From assembly GCA_002839245.1 (NCBI GenBank), contig PGXR01000130.1, forward strand, positions 1 through 8,848: 8,848 nt of DNA. The letters run 5' to 3'. The stretch is from Spirochaetae bacterium HGW-Spirochaetae-7 (GTDB lineage Bacteria; Spirochaetota; Spirochaetia; Treponematales; UBA12059). Position 1 is the stretch's first letter. Every line of letters starts with the position of its first letter. The translations under genes and the position numbers were made by a program. Positions 4,930 to 8,848 of the stretch are shown piece after piece. The notes beneath the pieces are model-generated. The model worked only from the letters and a program-made list of their open reading frames with translations, searched no databases and was not told the origin of the DNA.

Positions 4930-7793
4930 AGTTTGCCCATGGCGCGCAGGACCCGCTCGGGCGTGAATGGCCAGACGCGGCACCAGGCGCCGACGGCGTC
5001 GTGTATCGCTATCGATATCGCCGGCGCGGCGCTGTTGAGCGATATCTCCGATACGCTCTTGCCTCCGAACGGCCCGACCTCGTCCTCGACCGGCACGAAC
5101 TCCACGTGGAAGTCGTCCGGCACCTCGAAGATAGACGGAATCTTGTAGTCCGTGAATCCCAGGTTGAGCGGCCGCCCCTGCCCGTCGTACAGCATCTCCT
5201 CGTACAGCGAGTGGCCGACCGCCTTCATCACGCCTCCGTAGATCTGGCCCATGGCCAGGGCGGGGTTTATCGGCGTGCCGCAGTCCTGGTAGGCGTGGAA
5301 ACGCCTGAGCTTGACCTCGCCCGAGCGCACGTTTACCGCTGCCTCGACGAAGTGGGCGCCGTACGGGAAAGCCGCATGCTCCGTCTTGAAATTGCCGAAG
5401 CCGACCAGGTCGCCGTGGCCCTCTCCCTGGGTGGACATGTGGGCCAGCTTGGCCAGGCTTACCTCGCCCGACTTGCCGCGCACGATGCCGTGCGGGACTA
5501 TCTTCAGGTCGGATTCCGCCTCCCCCAGGATACCCGAAGCCACCTTGATGCACTTGTCCCGAAGGTCCTCGGCCGCCCTGACGGCGGCATTCCCCGAGAA
5601 GTAGGTACCGGAGCTTGCGTAGGCGCCCTTGTCGAATGGCGTGGTATCGGTGTCGCCGGAGACCACCGTGACGTCGGCCATGTCCAGCCCGAGGATCTCG
5701 GCGGCGGCCTTGGCGGTGACCGTGTCCAGTCCGGTGCCGAGGTCAGCGCCGCCTGACAGCATGAGGAGGGTCCCGTCGGTCAGCAGCCTGAGCTCGGCGT
5801 TGGCCGAGTCCAGGCCGGGCAGCCCCGAGCCCTGCTGGATTATCACCGCTCCGCGGCCTACCTTCCAGTCGGGGCCGGTCGGGGCGGGCTTCGGCTTGTC
5901 CCATGCGAAGGCCTTGCGGCCGCGGGCTATCATCTCGCCCAGGCCGCATTCCCCCAGGGTCACCGGAGACCCGGGCCGGCCCTCGCCGAGACTCCGCAGT
6001 ATCTCGATGCGCGAACCCGAGCGCACGCGGTTCTTCTCGATCAGGTCAAGCTGGTCCATCCCGAGTTCGGCGGCCAGCTCGGCGAGCGCCGTCTGGAGGC
6101 CGAATGAGCCCTTGGGCGCGCCGTAGCCCTGGTAGGCGCCGGCCGGCGAAAGATTCGTGTAGTACGTCTTGACCTCGAAGCGGGCGTTGTCGCAGAGGAT
6201 GAGGGGCAGGCTCTTGGAAACGGCGTTCATCGGGACAGTCAGGCAGTGCTGGCCGTAGGGGCCGGTGTCGGCGTCGACCTTCATCTCGATCGCGGTCAGC
6301 ATCCCGTCGCGCCTGGCGCCAAGCTTGACCGTGACCTCCATGCCGTGCCTCGTACGGCTCGTCATGAATTCCATCCGGCGGTCATAGCGGAAGAATACCG
6401 GTCTGCCCGTGGTCCAGGCCATGTAACCGGCCACGTCCTCGAGGACGATGTCCTGCTTGGCGCCGAAGCCGCCGCCGACCCGCTCCTTGATGACGCGAAC
6501 CTTGTTCTCCGAAATGCCTATCGCCCGCGAGACGATCCGGCGAACGTGCCAGGGCACCTGTGTCGAGGCGTGTATCACGAGGCGGCCCGAATCGACCTTG
6601 GCGTAGACGACGTGGGGCTCGAGGGGCGTGCACTGCACCCGCGTACCTATGTAGGTACGTTCGATGACGACGTCCGCCTCGGCAAAACCCCGCTCGACGT
6701 CGCCGATGCCGTCGGCCACGCTTGCCGCGAGGTTGCGGTGAGGGTCGGCATGCAGCGGAAACTGGTAGACGATGGGGTCGTCCCTGCCGTCGCCCTTGAC
6801 CGAACTGCCCGAAGGCGGGTCCCCGACGACGTAGGTCACGTCGCCGTGATGTACTATGGGCGCGCCGGGCGCCTTGGCGTCGGCTATCGAAAGGACCGGC
6901 TCCAGTACGTCGTAAACGACGACTATGGCCGCGATGGCGGCCTCGGCCTCCTCGGGCGTCGTGGCGAGCACCGCCGCGACCCTGTCGCCGACATGCCGCA
7001 CCTTGCGCGGGAACATGCGCTGGTCGTAGGGGCTCGGCTCGGGGTAGCCCTGGCCTGCGGTCGTGTAGACCTGGTCGGGGCAATTCTCGTGGGTGAGAAT
7101 CTCCACCACTCCGGGCATCGAGCGGGCCTTGGAACAATCGATGCTTTTGATCCAGGCGTGGGCGTGAGGCGACATCAGGAGCTTGAGGTGGCAGGCGTCG
7201 GCATCGACCCGGTCTTCCACGAAGGCCCGTTCGCCGCGGACGAGGGTCGGGGCGTCGACCTTATCGCGGTCCTTGCCGACGTGCCTGAGGTCCGGCCTGA
7301 ACTCGGGACCGGCAGGCTCGACGTAGGCAGGGTCGGCGAGGCGGCTGGCGGCTATCCTGGCCGCGTCGTAGAACTGCTCGTAACCGGTGCAGCGGCACAG
7401 GGTGCCTGACAGGGCGTCCTGCACTTCCGCGTGGCTCGGGCTCGGGCAGCGCTCCAGGAGTTCGTGCAGAGCCAGTACGACGGCCGGAGTGCAGTAGCCG
7501 CACTGGACGCACGAAGCGTCGACGAGGGCTTGCTGCACTATGGAAAGCTCGCGGTTCCTGGAATAGAAGTCGACGGTCGACACCGCGCTGCCGTCCGCCT
7601 GCGGCGCGAGGACCTGGCAGGAGTTGACGAGGCGTCCGTCGAGAAGGACCGCGCACAGGCCGCACGAACCCTCGCCGTCGCAGCCGTTGCGCACCGACAC
7701 GATGCCTTTTCGCCGCAATGCGTCGCGGAGGCTCTCTCCGGGCTCGCATTCCCACGACACCGCCCGCTCGTTTAGCGTGAAGTTGACTTTCAT
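4926..7793 (-). CDS. xdhD: XdhD-type molybdenum hydroxylase, fused 2Fe-2S and molybdopterin subunits (purine hydroxylase / urate cluster)
   Basis: At 955 aa this is the same length class as E. coli XdhD/YgfN (956 aa) and collinear with it as I remember it. The N-terminal plant-type 2Fe-2S domain has C38, C44, C47 and C59. The second, all-helical 2Fe-2S domain has C95-VQ-C98, C101 and C133-R-C135. From about residue 180 come the two molybdopterin-binding domains of the xanthine oxidase family, with RHVGDRVAAV (266-275), ERVGGGFGAKQD (437-448), GAYQGYGAPKG (552-562), GGADLGTGLDT (681-691) and GPFGGKSVSEISL (907-919). E916 aligns with the catalytic glutamate. The partner FAD subunit is the upstream ygfM, overlapping by ATGA; GGAGG lies 7 nt before ATG 7793. 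The family was annotated as a selenium-dependent hydroxylase or putative selenate reductase, and more recent work ties it to anaerobic purine/urate conversion. Bound selenium would be a labile Mo ligand, and no in-frame selenocysteine TGA is present. The protein is cytosolic, with no Tat signal. Confidence 0.94.
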   Translation of the reverse strand: MKVNFTLNERAVSWECEPGESLRDALRRKGIVSVRNGCDGEGSCGLCAVLLDGRLVNSCQVLAPQADGSAVSTVDFYSRNRELSIVQQALVDASCVQCGYCTPAVVLALHELLERCPSPSHAEVQDALSGTLCRCTGYEQFYDAARIAASRLADPAYVEPAGPEFRPDLRHVGKDRDKVDAPTLVRGERAFVEDRVDADACHLKLLMSPHAHAWIKSIDCSKARSMPGVVEILTHENCPDQVYTTAGQGYPEPSPYDQRMFPRKVRHVGDRVAAVLATTPEEAEAAIAAIVVVYDVLEPVLSIADAKAPGAPIVHHGDVTYVVGDPPSGSSVKGDGRDDPIVYQFPLHADPHRNLAASVADGIGDVERGFAEADVVIERTYIGTRVQCTPLEPHVVYAKVDSGRLVIHASTQVPWHVRRIVSRAIGISENKVRVIKERVGGGFGAKQDIVLEDVAGYMAWTTGRPVFFRYDRRMEFMTSRTRHGMEVTVKLGARRDGMLTAIEMKVDADTGPYGQHCLTVPMNAVSKSLPLILCDNARFEVKTYYTNLSPAGAYQGYGAPKGSFGLQTALAELAAELGMDQLDLIEKNRVRSGSRIEILRSLGEGRPGSPVTLGECGLGEMIARGRKAFAWDKPKPAPTGPDWKVGRGAVIIQQGSGLPGLDSANAELRLLTDGTLLMLSGGADLGTGLDTVTAKAAAEILGLDMADVTVVSGDTDTTPFDKGAYASSGTYFSGNAAVRAAEDLRDKCIKVASGILGEAESDLKIVPHGIVRGKSGEVSLAKLAHMSTQGEGHGDLVGFGNFKTEHAAFPYGAHFVEAAVNVRSGEVKLRRFHAYQDCGTPINPALAMGQIYGGVMKAVGHSLYEEMLYDGQGRPLNLGFTDYKIPSIFEVPDDFHVEFVPVEDEVGPFGGKSVSEISLNSAAPAISIAIHDAVGAWCRVWPFTPERVLRAMGKL

Positions 7794-8620
7794 GTGATTA
7801 CCTCCGCGGCATGCAAGGTATCCGCCACGAGGGCGGCGCCGCGCAAGCGTTTATATTCCGCGCTGCCGCGCTGGTCGCCGATAGCGATAAGGAGGGGGAG
7901 CACTGCATTCTCGATCTCCGCTTTCGTCGGAAGCGGCTTGCCCTCGAAAAGCGCGGCTATGTCGAGCCTCAGGGCCGCGTGCGGGCCGAAGCCTCCGACG
8001 GCAACCCTGAGCCCGGCCACGCGGCCGGCATCGAGAACGAACGCGCAGGCCGCCGTGGCGGTCGCGATGTCGCAGGCGGTGCGGCTCGCCCTGAGGCTCG
8101 CCGCTCGCAGGCCCTCGCCAGGTGTCGGCTTCCCGGCGGCCGGAGAGCCGAGCGGCGCGGTAAGCGTCAGCGCGAGCCCCTTCGGCGCGGCGAGCCACTC
8201 CGCCAGCGGAACTACGGCCGAAGGGCGACCTCGTTCCCGGTACTCGACCGAGGCCCCCAGTACCAGCAGTATCGGCACGAGGCTGGCGCACGACTTGTTT
8301 GCACCCAGGTTGCCGCCGACCGTGGCCCGGTTGCGCGCGTTGCGGTTTGCCATCGAGGCGGCCGCCGCCTTGAGCACGGCCGGTACCGCTTCAGAATCGA
8401 TCAATTCCTGGAACCTGGCGCCCGCGCCGATGCGCAGCGCTCCGCCCCGCCGTTCGATGCCGCGAGGCACGGCCAGCGCGACGTCAACGATCCGTTCGGG
8501 CTTGGCACGCGCGTCGAAGGCGAGAGCAAACGTTCCGCCGGCCAGGGCCAGGGAGCCCGGGACTGCCAGCAACTCGAGCGCCTCTTCGACGCCCGCGGGC
8601 CTGAAATATTCTTTTACCAT
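7790..8620 (-). CDS. ygfM: FAD-binding subunit of the molybdenum hydroxylase (YgfM)
   Basis: This 276-aa protein belongs to the FAD-binding domain family of CO dehydrogenase/xanthine dehydrogenase medium subunits and is slightly longer than E. coli YgfM (about 259 aa). It begins MVKEYFRPAGVEEALELL, close to the YgfM start. FAD-contact motifs are LAGGTFALA (residues 26-34) and ATVGGNLGANKSCASLVP (99-116). The conserved C-terminal DQRGSAEYKRLRGAALVADTL (249-269) corresponds to the RGS-AYKR segment of the family. It would pass electrons from the 2Fe-2S centres of XdhD to an external acceptor. Residues 150-172 are rich in Ala, Pro and Gly and look like a low-complexity insertion. ATG 8620 is preferred over the in-frame start 14 codons upstream because similarity begins there. 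The start overlaps the amidohydrolase stop by 7 nt (ATGGTAA), and the stop overlaps xdhD as ATGA. Confidence 0.92.
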   Translation of the reverse strand: MVKEYFRPAGVEEALELLAVPGSLALAGGTFALAFDARAKPERIVDVALAVPRGIERRGGALRIGAGARFQELIDSEAVPAVLKAAAASMANRNARNRATVGGNLGANKSCASLVPILLVLGASVEYRERGRPSAVVPLAEWLAAPKGLALTLTAPLGSPAAGKPTPGEGLRAASLRASRTACDIATATAACAFVLDAGRVAGLRVAVGGFGPHAALRLDIAALFEGKPLPTKAEIENAVLPLLIAIGDQRGSAEYKRLRGAALVADTLHAAEVIT

Positions 8621-8848
8621 GCGGCTTGTATCCCCGCTTTCGTTAGGAGGCGCTTGGCGCAATGATTGGCCTCGTCGCGTATGCGCTCCTCGTTGGCGCC
8701 CGTCAGGCGGCCGCCCTTGACGACGAACTTCCCGTCGACGATCAGGTGATCGACCCCGTGGTTGTACCCCGAGAACAGGAGCGCAGCGGCCGGATCTGAA
8801 AGCGCGCCGGCGTATTCCAGCTTCATAACGTCGAACATGGCTATGTCG
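8614..8848 (-). CDS. Amidohydrolase, purine deaminase-like (8-oxoguanine deaminase / SsnA type), C-terminal fragment
   Basis: Only the last 77 codons are in the window; the frame is open to the right edge. The visible part reads DIAMFDVMKLEYAGALSDP, then SGYNHGVDHLIVDGKFVVKGGRL, and ends near AKRLLTKAGIQAAW. This is the C-terminal beta-sandwich and tail of metal-dependent amidohydrolases that act as ring deaminases. The Leu-Glu-Tyr-Ala-Gly-Ala...Asp-Pro pattern resembles 8-oxoguanine deaminase/AtzB-like enzymes as I remember them. Position alone would suggest SsnA, since E. coli ssnA precedes ygfM. The catalytic metal-binding residues lie outside the window, so the substrate cannot be fixed. 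It overlaps ygfM by 7 nt and is the most upstream visible gene of the operon. Confidence 0.8.
   Translation of the reverse strand, partial: DIAMFDVMKLEYAGALSDPAAALLFSGYNHGVDHLIVDGKFVVKGGRLTGANEERIRDEANHCAKRLLTKAGIQAAW

Noticed and set aside
4930..5553. Further upstream extension of the YgeW frame into xdhD
   Set aside because: It overlaps the well-conserved XdhD C-terminus in another frame and reads as Arg/Gly-rich shadow sequence. Only the part from ATG 4929 is plausible.
6246..7409. 387-codon open frame on the plus strand, antisense to xdhD
   Set aside because: It is a shadow of a high-G+C coding strand. Its translation is a monotonous Val/Gly/Arg/Asp-rich sequence with no family resemblance, while the minus-strand frame is a clear molybdenum hydroxylase.
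4926..7793. Possible selenocysteine codon in the selenium-linked XdhD family
   Set aside because: No in-frame TGA interrupts the gene. In this family selenium is thought to be a labile Mo ligand rather than selenocysteine.
7794..8720. 308-codon open frame on the plus strand, antisense to ygfM and the amidohydrolase
   Set aside because: It is Ser/Ala/Arg/Pro-rich low-complexity translation, with a second overlapping plus frame of similar length. The opposite strand encodes recognisable YgfM.
1..8848. CRISPR array, tRNA/rRNA genes, insertion sequences or phage genes
   Set aside because: No direct-repeat array, cloverleaf, transposase or terminal inverted repeats were seen. Nearly all of the window is occupied by metabolic genes.

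Overview
This is a G+C-rich bacterial window (by eye a little above 60% G+C). The genes are dense, but AGG (Arg) and ATA (Ile) codons are still common. The gene content points to an anaerobic or fermentative bacterium. I cannot name the phylum: Spirochaetota, Synergistota and Bacillota would all fit the families seen, and nothing here decides between them.

Layout. (1) Positions 1-1838, minus strand: a DUF1846-family protein followed by the N-terminal part of a PlsC-type acyltransferase. The two overlap by ATGA, and the acyltransferase runs off the left edge. (2) Positions 1839-2012: a divergent intergenic region with an imperfect inverted repeat. (3) Positions 2013-3443, plus strand: a GPH-family (MelB-like) cation symporter, followed by a strong intrinsic-terminator-like hairpin at 3461-3524. 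(4) Positions 3574-8848, minus strand, read from right to left: the C-terminus of a purine-deaminase-like amidohydrolase, the FAD subunit YgfM, the 2Fe-2S/molybdopterin subunit XdhD and the knotted carbamoyltransferase YgeW. The first three junctions in this run overlap by 4-7 nt, which indicates a translationally coupled operon.

Block 4 is part of the anaerobic purine/urate catabolic cluster known from E. coli (ygeW-ygeX-ygeY-hyuA-ygfK-ssnA-ygfM-xdhD) and from urate-consuming gut anaerobes. In outline, the amidohydrolase would deaminate an aminopurine and the XdhD/YgfM molybdenum hydroxylase would interconvert oxidised and reduced purines. YgeW would act on a ring-opened ureido or carbamoyl product further down. 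The rest of the cluster, if present, should lie beyond the right edge.

The points most worth a second look are: an in-frame 53-codon extension between xdhD and the recognisable start of YgeW; the complete set of 2Fe-2S cysteines in this XdhD, which I recall E. coli XdhD having lost; and the overlapping DUF1846-plsC pair of unknown function.
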